DNA of 10,034 nucleotides, from contig JBLHWZ010000207.1 in assembly GCA_047629415.1 (NCBI GenBank), positions 1 through 10,034 on the forward strand, given 5' to 3'. The DNA comes from CBDUJZ01 sp047629415 (GTDB taxonomy: Bacteria; Myxococcota_A; Bradymonadia; REDH01). The notes beneath the pieces were generated by a model. The model saw only the letters and a program-made list of their open reading frames with translations, ran no database searches and was not told where the DNA came from. The translations under genes and the position numbers were made by a program. Positions 1-5,541 of this stretch are shown here, one piece after another; within the stretch, counting starts at the first letter, position 1; each line of letters begins with the position of its first letter.

Positions 1-270
1 GGTGGCAGCGATCGAGAGTCGCCCCTGCTCATCGAGAGGCGGACGGCCGCGGATGATGCTGGCGCCAACGAGTTGCGTGGAAAGATCCAGTCAGCGGTAG
101 ACGCTCTCGAGGAGAAGTACCGAGTGGTCTTCCTATTGCGTGACGTCGAAGGGCTCAGCATTCAGGAGACCGCCGAGGCCCTAGAGATTTCCGTGCCCGC
201 CGTGAAGAGCCGCCTGCACCGAGCCAGACTCTTCCTCCGTGCTTCGCTGGAACGCTACGTCAGCGAGTAA
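1..270 (+). CDS. ECF-type RNA polymerase sigma factor, C-terminal part (5' end outside window)
   Basis: The reading frame is open from base 1 to the TAA at 268-270, so this is the 3' end of a longer gene; the TTG at 73 is an internal codon and not the start. The 89 visible residues hold sigma-70 region 4. The stretch VFLLRDVEGLSIQETAEAL is the 4.1 part plus the first helix of the helix-turn-helix, and VKSRLHRAR is the -35 recognition helix. Group IV (ECF) factors end shortly after this helix, as this one does (LFLRASLERYVSE). The role is to direct RNA polymerase to a small extracytoplasmic or stress regulon. Region 2 and the N terminus are not visible, so the ECF subgroup cannot be told. No anti-sigma gene follows; the next gene is dnaJ on the opposite strand. 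The class is secure, the target regulon unknown. Confidence 0.9.
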   Translation, partial: GGSDRESPLLIERRTAADDAGANELRGKIQSAVDALEEKYRVVFLLRDVEGLSIQETAEALEISVPAVKSRLHRARLFLRASLERYVSE

Positions 271-308
271 CTGAAGCTCGTTACCGGCTCGCGACGGACA
301 AGCGGTCA

Positions 309-371
309 GCCAGTCGCCGAGCTGGCCTTTCTCGCCGGACCACGCAGGCCTCTCGCCGGACCACGCTGGTC
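309..371 (+). terminator. Weak hairpins between ECF sigma gene and dnaJ
   Basis: Two short hairpins follow the sigma gene: GCCAG/CTGGC (309-313 with 322-326) followed by CTTT, and GACCA/TGGTC with a 3-base loop (359-363 with 367-371) followed by TTT. Either could end the sigma transcript, but the stems are only 5 bp and the T-runs are short. For the convergent dnaJ only a 5-bp hairpin at 446-460 is seen, with no U-run on the minus strand. These are guesses about termination. Confidence 0.25.
330..366. repeat. Two-copy 16-bp direct repeat, 21-bp period
   Basis: TCTCGCCGGACCACGC occurs exactly at 330-345 and 351-366, with 5 bases between. It lies in the non-coding spacer between the ECF sigma gene and dnaJ, just before a second repeat set at 380-410. 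No function can be assigned. Confidence 0.75.
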
Positions 372-379
372 TTTCGCAT

Positions 380-410
380 GGTCCTCACACGGTCCTCACG
401 CGGTCCTCGC
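380..410. repeat. Three-copy 11-bp tandem repeat
   Basis: GGTCCTCAC starts at 380 and 391, and a one-base variant, GGTCCTCGC, starts at 402; the period is 11 bp. The unit is close to one helical turn, so the copies would lie on one face of the DNA. It contains GGTCC, the complement of the GGACC in the 330-366 repeat, so the whole 330-410 stretch can fold in more than one way. Confidence 0.7.
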
Positions 411-476
411 GGAGGCGAGTCAGCACTTCACCAACAGCTACCAGGGCTGGTCAGGCCAGCATCGGTCCTGGTCGTA

Positions 477-1598
477 CTACTCCGCTTCGGGGCTCGAGAA
501 GAGCTCTCGCACCCGATCGAAGACGGACGACCGCTCCTTCGCGTGGACGCCAGCCTCTTCGGCGAGCTCCTCAAGGAGCTCTCGCTCACGCTTGCTGAGC
601 TTCTTCGGCACTTCGATGCTGAAGTGCACGTAGAGGTCGCCGTTCGAGTTCTTACGGTTGATGTGAGGCAGTCCCTCTCCTCGGACTCGCAGAACCTCGC
701 TGGGCTGAGTTCCCGGCTTCACCTCGATGGTGGTCGAGCCATTCACCGTTGGGACTTCGATCTTCGTGCCGAGCGCGGCCTGCGCGTAGTGAATGGGCAG
801 AGGCATGTGCAGGTCGGCACCGTCTCGATCGAAGAGCTCGGAGCGCTCAACCTCGAGATGGATATAGAGGTCTCCCTCTGGACCGCCCTTGGATCCGGCC
901 TCGCCTTCGCCGCGGAGTCGCAGACGATTGCCGGTCTCGACGCCCGCAGGGATCTTCACGGAGACTTCGCGCCGCTCCTCAATCGAACCGCGTGCGTGAC
1001 ACTCAACACAGGGGTCCGAAATGACCTGACCAGCGCCGCCACACTGGCGGCAGGTGGACTGAACGCTGAAGAGGCCTTGGCGCAGATGAACCCGGCCGCT
1101 GCCGCCACATCCGTCGCAGCGTTCCGGAGATGAGCCTGGCGTGGCACCCGAGCCCGAGCAGTTTACACAATCGGTGTTGCGGGGAACCTCGACCTTCCTT
1201 TCTCCGCCGTGAACGGCGTACTCGAAGGGAACCTGCAGTCGCATTTGCAGGTCCGCGCCGCGGCGAGGCGCGTTCGGGTTCCTTTGTCTCTGCTGCGAAA
1301 ACCCGAACAAATCGGAGAAAATATCGCCGAAGTTCGAGAAGATGTCGTTCATATCGGGTGCTGCACCCGCGCTGAATGCAGCATGTCCGTACTTGTCGTA
1401 GGCCGCTCTTTTGTCGGCGTCGGAGAGCACGGAGTACGCCTCAGCGGCCTCCTTGAACTTCGCTTCCGCCTCGGGATTGTCCGGGTTCCGGTCCGGGTGG
1501 AACTCCATCGCGAGCTTTCTATAGGCCTTCTTGATGTCGCGTGCCCCGGTCTCCCGGTCCACTTCGAGCACCTCGTAAAAGTCGCGCTTTTCAGACAT
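477..1598 (-). CDS. dnaJ: Molecular chaperone DnaJ (Hsp40, type I)
   Basis: A 373-residue co-chaperone that delivers unfolded proteins to DnaK and stimulates its ATPase in the cytoplasm. The J domain (about 5-70) carries the HPD motif at 34-36. The Gly/Phe linker (about 71-115) keeps the DIF-type sequence DIFSNFGDIFSDLFGF but is poor in glycine. The zinc-binding domain has four CxxC pairs, at 144/147, 161/164, 183/186 and 197/200; the first three fit CxxCxGxG, the fourth reads CVECHARG. Two substrate-binding beta domains follow, including VSVKIPAGVETGNRLRLRGE, then the C-terminal dimerisation part. Length is normal for the family. The ATG start gives the standard N terminus; no strong Shine-Dalgarno is seen before it. 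The gene is divergent from the rpoH-like gene and convergent with the ECF sigma gene; no dnaK or grpE is in the window. Confidence 0.97.
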   Translation of the reverse strand: MSEKRDFYEVLEVDRETGARDIKKAYRKLAMEFHPDRNPDNPEAEAKFKEAAEAYSVLSDADKRAAYDKYGHAAFSAGAAPDMNDIFSNFGDIFSDLFGFSQQRQRNPNAPRRGADLQMRLQVPFEYAVHGGERKVEVPRNTDCVNCSGSGATPGSSPERCDGCGGSGRVHLRQGLFSVQSTCRQCGGAGQVISDPCVECHARGSIEERREVSVKIPAGVETGNRLRLRGEGEAGSKGGPEGDLYIHLEVERSELFDRDGADLHMPLPIHYAQAALGTKIEVPTVNGSTTIEVKPGTQPSEVLRVRGEGLPHINRKNSNGDLYVHFSIEVPKKLSKRERELLEELAEEAGVHAKERSSVFDRVRELFSSPEAE

Positions 1599-1749
1599 TC
1601 GTTTCGTCGTTGGGAGACATCAGGTTCGGAAGCCGACCTGCGTCTTCAAGTTACTCGTCCCTGCGTGAGCGATCGCAGCACGACGGGTGTTGGGATCTTG
1701 GGGTCAGCGCAAGGCGGCCAAAAAATTCTGTAATACCGCAGCCGCGCGG

Positions 1750-1777
1750 ACGTTATTCACGGGAGGATTACTGTCAA
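1750..1777 (-). promoter_or_regulatory. Candidate promoter for dnaJ
   Basis: On the minus strand a perfect -35 TTGACA (1777-1772) is followed after 16 bases by TAACGT (1755-1750), a poor 3/6 match to TATAAT. It would give a leader of about 145 bases before dnaJ. The -35 is good and the -10 weak, so this is a guess from position and consensus only. Confidence 0.33.
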
Positions 1778-1912
1778 ACACATCGATGACGGGAATTCTC
1801 CGGTGCTCTGCGTAGTTCGCTTGGGTATCGAGCACGATCTTGCGCAACCAAAATGGTTCGTCGCGCATCTAACAGGCAGACGAACTCCGCAGCTTCGCTT
1901 CTCGCTGATCTT

Positions 1913-1970
1913 AAGTGGACTTGACGAGTCCAGTTTGGTGAGAACAATAGTGGAGTCCAAACGTCCACTT
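1913..1970. repeat. Nested inverted repeat before the rpoH-like gene
   Basis: The outer arms AAGTGGAC (1913-1920) and GTCCACTT (1963-1970) are perfect complements, 42 bases apart. An inner pair, GTTTGG (1933-1938) and CCAAAC (1957-1962), lies within them, and the right inner and outer arms are contiguous. The hexamer GAGTCC also recurs in direct orientation at 1926 and 1953. The outer right arm ends 5 bases before the AAGG ribosome site (1976-1979). The repeat brackets the candidate promoter, so it may be an operator; if transcription starts further upstream it would be a leader hairpin. Confidence 0.6.
1921..1948 (+). promoter_or_regulatory. Candidate sigma-70 promoter for the rpoH-like gene
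   Basis: TTGACG (1921-1926, 5/6) and AACAAT (1943-1948, 4/6) are separated by 16 bases, predicting a transcript start near 1955 and a leader of about 30 bases. The box pair lies inside the inverted repeat 1913-1970, which would let a regulator bound to that repeat control it. Confidence 0.45.
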
Positions 1971-1985
1971 TAACTAAGGTACCTC

Positions 1986-2882
1986 ATGGAAAGCCGCCTG
2001 AGAGCATACAACGCACCGAAAACCAAAGAACGCGACAACGCGCTCGTGGCAGATCCTGTTCAGCGTTATCTGAACGAAGTGCGGGCCCACGAGGTACTGA
2101 CGCGCGAAGAAGAGCAGGTGCTTTCGAGGGAATACCTCGAAGACCGGAACGAGGTCCTCGAGACTCGGCTCGTCAACGCGAACCTCCGCCTCGTCGTCAA
2201 GTTGGCACTTGAGTACAAAGCGGCTCGGGCGGGATTGCTGGACCTCATTCAAGAAGGAAACGTGGGTCTCATCCACGCAGTTCGCAAGTTCGATCCCGAC
2301 AAAGGGATCCGCCTGGCGTCCTACGCTCAATGGTGGATTCGGGCCTACATCCTCAAGTACCTGATGGACAACCACAAATTGGTGAAGGTTGGTACCACTC
2401 AGGCCCAGCGGAAACTCTTCTACAACCTGAAAAAGGAGAAGGAGAACTTGCGGCGTCAGGGCCTCATCCCGACTCCGCCACTTCTGGCGCGAGCGCTCCA
2501 AGTGCGCGAGTCGGACGTGATTGAAATGGGTGTGCGAATGGCCGGTCGGGAGAGCTCGATCGATGCGCCACTGCAGGATGGAGAGAAGGGGACGCTCGCT
2601 GACCTCATCCCCGCCGAGGGCCCAATGCTCGATGATCTGCTCGCCGCAAACCAGGAGCGAGCCTCGGTCCTACGCGAGCTGGACATGTTCTCGTCGACCC
2701 TCGAAGGCCGGGACATCACCATCTGGAATCGGCGAATTGTCGCTGAGTCCCCCGAAACCCTCCAGCAGCTTGGAGAACATTTCGGTGTCAGTCGCGAGCG
2801 CGCTCGACAGCTCGAGGCCCGAATCAAGACCCGACTGGCGAAGTTCCTTGGGAACCGCCTCCAAATCGGTGGTGCCGCCTAA
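1986..2882 (+). CDS. rpoH: RNA polymerase sigma factor, RpoH (sigma-32)-like
   Basis: A 298-residue sigma-70 family factor of the heat-shock type; E. coli RpoH is 284 residues. Region 1.2 begins at DPVQRYLNEV (23-32). Region 2 includes LLDLIQEGNVGLIHAVRKFD (84-103, core binding) and ASYAQWWIRAYI (111-122, -10 recognition and melting). QRKLFYNLKK (141-150) matches the RpoH box, which separates RpoH from primary and stationary-phase sigmas. Region 4.2 is the helix-turn-helix around LGEHFGVSRERARQLE (262-277). The ATG at 1986 has an AAGG site at 1976-1979. Its role is to direct polymerase to heat-shock promoters, and the divergent dnaJ fits that regulon. Deltaproteobacteria often carry several RpoH-like paralogues (such as SigB and SigC of Myxococcus, which act in development), so this copy may not be the main heat-shock factor. 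Confidence 0.9.
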   Translation: MESRLRAYNAPKTKERDNALVADPVQRYLNEVRAHEVLTREEEQVLSREYLEDRNEVLETRLVNANLRLVVKLALEYKAARAGLLDLIQEGNVGLIHAVRKFDPDKGIRLASYAQWWIRAYILKYLMDNHKLVKVGTTQAQRKLFYNLKKEKENLRRQGLIPTPPLLARALQVRESDVIEMGVRMAGRESSIDAPLQDGEKGTLADLIPAEGPMLDDLLAANQERASVLRELDMFSSTLEGRDITIWNRRIVAESPETLQQLGEHFGVSRERARQLEARIKTRLAKFLGNRLQIGGAA

Positions 2883-2914
2883 CACGGTGGTGCACGGTAA
2901 CCCGCCGTGTTTTT
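2881..2914 (+). terminator. Intrinsic terminator of the rpoH-like gene
   Basis: AACACGG (2881-2887) pairs perfectly with CCGTGTT (2905-2911), and T2888-G2904, G2889-C2903 and G2890-C2902 extend the stem to 10 pairs around an 11-base loop. A run of five T (2910-2914) ends the structure. The left arm begins inside the TAA stop codon of the sigma gene. Confidence 0.85.
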
Positions 2915-2940
2915 GACACACCGCTTCTCTCGTACATAGT
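2913..2940 (+). promoter_or_regulatory. Candidate promoter of the LysM endopeptidase gene
   Basis: A perfect -35 TTGACA (2913-2918) starts within the T-run of the preceding terminator. After 16 bases comes CATAGT (2935-2940, 4/6 to TATAAT). Transcription would start near 2947, leaving a leader of under 20 bases. Confidence 0.55.
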
Positions 2941-2950
2941 TGGTCTATGT
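2934..2950. promoter_or_regulatory. Operator-like palindrome over the -10 box
   Basis: ACATAG-TTGGT-CTATGT is a perfect 6-bp inverted repeat with a 5-base centre. It spans the candidate -10 and the predicted start point and abuts the Shine-Dalgarno, a position where a bound protein would block transcription. No regulator can be named. Confidence 0.45.
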
Positions 2951-2957
2951 GAGGAGG
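2951..2957 (+). promoter_or_regulatory. Strong ribosome binding site fixing the start at 2964
   Basis: GAGGAGG lies 6 bases before the ATG at 2964. It selects that start over the upstream in-frame TTG at 2940, which would put eight charged or non-signal residues before the signal peptide. Confidence 0.85.
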
Positions 2958-2963
2958 TGTGTG

Positions 2964-4124
2964 ATGAATCTGAAAACGTTAATGGTCTCGACCGGGCTCG
3001 GCCTTGGTTTGCTCTTCGCCTCTCCAGCAGCTGCTGATGGGGTGACTCATGTTGTGCGGTCCGGTGAGATGCTTGGGAGCATCGCCGGACACTACAACGT
3101 TACAGTGAACCAGCTGCGTGACTGGAACGAGCTGCGCTCGGACCTGATCCGAGTAGGGCAGGAACTGGAAGTTCGCCCCCGCGACCTATCTGGCGCCGAG
3201 GAACGCGGCGGTGGCGGCACTAACTTGTCGTACATCGTCGAGCCCGGAGATTGTGCCGGCGCAATCGCAGAGCACAATGGTGTCTCGATAGAGGACATCT
3301 TGGCGTGGAATCCCGGTATCGATCCGGACCGCATCTACGCGGGCCAGGAACTAACGATGCGGGGCGGCAGAGCCACTCGGTCGGTCCTCTACCAGGTCGA
3401 GTCGGGTGACTTCGTCGGTTCAATTGCAAGTCGGCACGACTGTACGATCGAGGACATCGCTCAGTGGAACCCAAGCTTGAACGTCGATCGAATCCGCATC
3501 GGGCAAGAACTTAGGATCATGCTCAATGGCCCTGAAGTTCCCTCAACTTCCGTGGGCCGGGCATACGGAGGTGAGCTGGAACACGGAGAGCAACTTCCGC
3601 CGCACCGTGCTTATGTCGTGCGAAATCCCAGGCGCTCGTGGGGGACGAACGAGACGGTCAGCGCCCTGATGGACGGCTTCGACCATATGAGAAGCGAGTT
3701 CTCGGACCTGCCGCGCGTGCGGGTCCACGATCTTAGCCTGGAAGAGGGCGGCCCGATCGACGATCATCACAGCCATCAGAGTGGTCGTGACGCCGATATC
3801 GGCTACTATCACACCGGTTGTCGCCGCGACTGCGAGTATCAGAGCTTCAGGGCATCGAATCTCGATCTGGAGCGTCAGTGGGCACTGTTCGATTTCTGGA
3901 TCGAGCGCGACATGGTTCAGTACATCTTCATGGACTACGCGTATCAGGAAGTGATGTACGAGTGGCTGGAAGAGCAGGGCGAATCCAGGTCACGTCTCTC
4001 CAGGGTCTTTCAATATCCTAGGGGCCGAGATGTCGCCTCGGGTGTTATTCGTCACGAGCCGAACCATGCGAATCACATGCACGTGCGCTTTGCATGCGCT
4101 TCCGGCGACGATGATTGTCGTTAG
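2964..4124 (+). CDS. Secreted triple-LysM murein endopeptidase (MepA-like, M74)
   Basis: A 386-residue exported protein. The signal peptide is MNLKTLMVSTGLGLGLLF with a probable type I cleavage after ASPAAA (about residue 24). Three LysM peptidoglycan-binding domains follow (about 28-70, 89-132 and 142-185), each with a xGQEL end. The C-terminal part (about 205-386) resembles penicillin-insensitive murein endopeptidase of the LAS metallopeptidases. It has the HxxxxxxD zinc motif in HQSGRDAD (H271, D278) and the HMH motif (H371, H373) in NHANHMHVRF. Known relatives cut D-Ala-meso-DAP crosslinks in the periplasm; E. coli MepA (274 residues) lacks LysM. Several cysteines in the catalytic part may form disulfides, as in MepA. 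The gene has its own promoter and RBS and is followed by the TrpC-like gene after 42 bp. I infer a role in sacculus growth or remodelling; lysis of other cells is possible but unsupported. Confidence 0.88.
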   Translation: MNLKTLMVSTGLGLGLLFASPAAADGVTHVVRSGEMLGSIAGHYNVTVNQLRDWNELRSDLIRVGQELEVRPRDLSGAEERGGGGTNLSYIVEPGDCAGAIAEHNGVSIEDILAWNPGIDPDRIYAGQELTMRGGRATRSVLYQVESGDFVGSIASRHDCTIEDIAQWNPSLNVDRIRIGQELRIMLNGPEVPSTSVGRAYGGELEHGEQLPPHRAYVVRNPRRSWGTNETVSALMDGFDHMRSEFSDLPRVRVHDLSLEEGGPIDDHHSHQSGRDADIGYYHTGCRRDCEYQSFRASNLDLERQWALFDFWIERDMVQYIFMDYAYQEVMYEWLEEQGESRSRLSRVFQYPRGRDVASGVIRHEPNHANHMHVRFACASGDDDCR

Positions 4125-4166
4125 TCTTGGATCGGGGAGCGCCATTCGCTAAGTGGGGGCTGCGCT

Positions 4167-5000
4167 GTGGCGCGTAGCTCACCAACACCCCCGAACGCCG
4201 TGGGCACTGAAGCCCTTCTCGATTCCCGACGACGCTGGAACCTTGCGAACCGCAAGGTTGAGGGCGTCTTCAAGGCGACGGCCGTCGCGCTGCCTCTTCC
4301 GCCCAGCTTCAACGACGGAGTGCGCGTCGCGCGCGCAGATAGAGCCGTTGTTGTAGGCCTTAAGCGAAAGGAAGGCCTCAACGGGAGTCGAAGCTACGAC
4401 TTTGACTTCGTCGAAATGGCACAACGTGCAGAGGCGGCCGGTGCGTGTGCGCTGGCTATCTGGCCCGAAGAAGAGTTTTTCGGTGGCAGCTACCAAGACA
4501 TCCTTGCGGTCGCGCAAGTCACGTCGCTGCCAATCTTGAGCCGCGACCCGGTTCTGGATCCGTTGCAGATTGTCATGGCCCGAGCACACGGGGCCGCGGC
4601 GATTACGATCCAGGTAGGATTCGTCGGCGAGGAAGAACTCCGGGCGTTGGTCCGCCACGCGATCGAGCTGGGGCTCGACGTGCTGATGGAAGGCGGCACA
4701 GCGGCCGAACTTGAGAGGATCGCAAAGTTCAAGATGGGGACATCCGACTCGTCCGGAGCTCGGCTCGTCGCGGTCGGTGGTCCCCTCAATCCGCCAGACG
4801 GGATGCGCACTTACGAGCGCCTCTCGCCTCTCATTCCTGAGTTCGCCGCCTCGCTGGCAACTTCCGGAATCGAGGACCCCAACGCCCTAGGTGCGCTGGA
4901 GACCGCTGGATACGAGGCGTTCCTCGTCAGCGACGCACTCCTTGCCGCCTCGGACTTCGAGGCAGCGATGGCCGACTACGCGGGTCTACCCTTCGGCTAG
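4167..5000 (+). CDS. Indole-3-glycerol-phosphate-synthase-like protein, probably diverged or inactive
   Basis: A 277-residue protein with the IGPS (TrpC) beta/alpha-barrel pattern: VVVGLKRKEG (61-70), EEFFGGSYQDILAV (102-115), LPILSRDPVLDPLQ (121-134), DVLMEGG (171-177), GARLVAVGGPL (197-207) and LATSGIED (230-237). True IGPS closes the indole ring of tryptophan from CdRP. Against the family pattern as I remember it, K66, K68, E175 and S233 are kept, but the Glu of AEYKRK is G64, the catalytic Lys of MKDF is R126, the Asn of INxRDL is G204, and the Gly of the last phosphate loop is Ser (LVSDALL). The N-terminal helix region is short or altered. Start GTG 4167 is the first start codon after the upstream stop in this frame; GGGGG at 4155-4159 is a poor ribosome site. 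No other trp gene is near. Possible roles: a barrel with a new substrate, or a non-catalytic paralogue. Confidence 0.75.
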   Translation: MARSSPTPPNAVGTEALLDSRRRWNLANRKVEGVFKATAVALPLPPSFNDGVRVARADRAVVVGLKRKEGLNGSRSYDFDFVEMAQRAEAAGACALAIWPEEEFFGGSYQDILAVAQVTSLPILSRDPVLDPLQIVMARAHGAAAITIQVGFVGEEELRALVRHAIELGLDVLMEGGTAAELERIAKFKMGTSDSSGARLVAVGGPLNPPDGMRTYERLSPLIPEFAASLATSGIEDPNALGALETAGYEAFLVSDALLAASDFEAAMADYAGLPFG

Positions 5001-5033
5001 GCTTCTCTGTGAGGCTTCTCTGTGAGGCTTCTC
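4999..5033. repeat. 13-bp tandem repeat overlapping the stop of the TrpC-like gene
   Basis: AGGCTTCTCTGTG occurs at 4999-5011 and 5012-5024, with a 9-base third copy at 5025-5033. The first copy begins with the last two bases of the TAG stop. It may be a slippage duplication between convergent genes. Confidence 0.75.
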
Positions 5034-5053
5034 GGGAGTGGCAGGCCGCTCCC
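5034..5053. terminator. Hairpin between convergent genes
   Basis: GGGAGTGG (5034-5041) pairs with CCGCTCCC (5046-5053), 8 pairs including one T-G, around a CAGG loop. It is placed to serve both the TrpC-like gene (+) and the SRPBCC gene (-). It has no T-run on either side, so intrinsic termination is uncertain. Confidence 0.45.
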
Positions 5054-5070
5054 AAAGCCGATCGAGTCGA

Positions 5071-5529
5071 CTAGCTCGCCGCGGTCTTCGCCATCCGCGA
5101 CAGATACTCCTTCGCGCCCTTCGTGATCTCTCGCGAGACGATCGGCTTGATGACCTTCGCGAGCAGTCGATTGACCTGCATGTCAGTCTCGATCGTCTGA
5201 ACGAACTCGATGCGCGTTCGGTCCCCGCCCACCTCCGAGAAAGTGGCAGTTCCGGTCGACCACATGTTCTTGGTATCGACGGTACGCCAGGTCAGCCGAT
5301 TGTCGCCCTTGAACTCGTAGCGAGCTCGATACTGGCCGTTGAAGGTCACGCCTTTTTCGGACATCGGCATCAACGTGAACGTGATCTCCGCCTCATCGTG
5401 GATCTCGTGTCCCTGCAGATCGCCGTAGTTCGCTGCGATCGTGGGCAGATCGGCAAAATGCTTCTTCACGGCGTCGATCGGCGCGCTGACCGTGACGGTC
5501 TCTCGGTATTCTCCGCTGAACTTAGGCAT
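5071..5529 (-). CDS. SRPBCC-fold (polyketide cyclase/START-like) small protein
   Basis: A 152-residue soluble protein with the SRPBCC pattern: an N-terminal strand and helix (YRETVTVSAPIDAVKKHFAD, 8-27), then beta strands rich in aromatic residues (VTFNGQYRARYEF, LTWRTVD, MWSTGTATFSEV, TRIEFVQTIET), then a long C-terminal helix (about 119-150). These strands and the long helix form a helix-grip pocket for hydrophobic ligands in the family, which includes CoxG-like proteins and polyketide cyclases. No catalytic residues can be assigned, and the ligand is unknown. There is no signal peptide. The ATG lies 12 bp downstream of the stop of the AAA/TPR gene on the same strand, so the two are probably cotranscribed. 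The ribosome site before it is weak (AGAGA). Fold assignment is fairly sure, function not. Confidence 0.75.
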   Translation of the reverse strand: MPKFSGEYRETVTVSAPIDAVKKHFADLPTIAANYGDLQGHEIHDEAEITFTLMPMSEKGVTFNGQYRARYEFKGDNRLTWRTVDTKNMWSTGTATFSEVGGDRTRIEFVQTIETDMQVNRLLAKVIKPIVSREITKGAKEYLSRMAKTAAS

Positions 5530-5541
5530 ATTCTCTGTTGG

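Larger units (their letters stand above)
1599..1985. other. Divergent dnaJ / rpoH-like intergenic region
   Basis: This 387-bp spacer contains no convincing gene: the short open frames in it lack ribosome sites and recognisable sequence. The half nearer rpoH is more AT-rich. It holds a candidate dnaJ promoter (1750-1777, minus), a candidate rpoH promoter (1921-1948, plus), a small palindrome AACCA-AAA-TGGTT (1846-1858) and a long inverted repeat (1913-1970). No CIRCE element (the HrcA operator) was found. The minus strand has one CTTGAA at 1650-1645, like a sigma-32 -35 box, but no CCCCAT-type -10 at the right distance. Confidence 0.7.

Noticed and set aside
378..1133. 251-residue plus-strand open frame over dnaJ
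   Set aside because: It is antisense to a certain dnaJ, and its sequence matches no family I know; long antisense frames are expected at this GC content.
1645..1650. CTTGAA on the minus strand as a sigma-32 -35 box for dnaJ
   Set aside because: No CCCCAT-like -10 occurs 13-15 bases downstream, so it is one hexamer only.
1757..1968. Two small minus-strand frames in the dnaJ/rpoH spacer
   Set aside because: No ribosome site, no recognisable sequence, and they overlap the candidate promoters and the inverted repeat.
1974..2501. 175-residue minus-strand open frame over the rpoH-like gene
   Set aside because: Antisense shadow of a gene with full sigma-factor motifs; no ribosome site.
2940..2963. 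Upstream TTG start for the LysM endopeptidase
   Set aside because: GAGGAGG is 6 bases before the ATG at 2964, and the extra residues would spoil the signal peptide.
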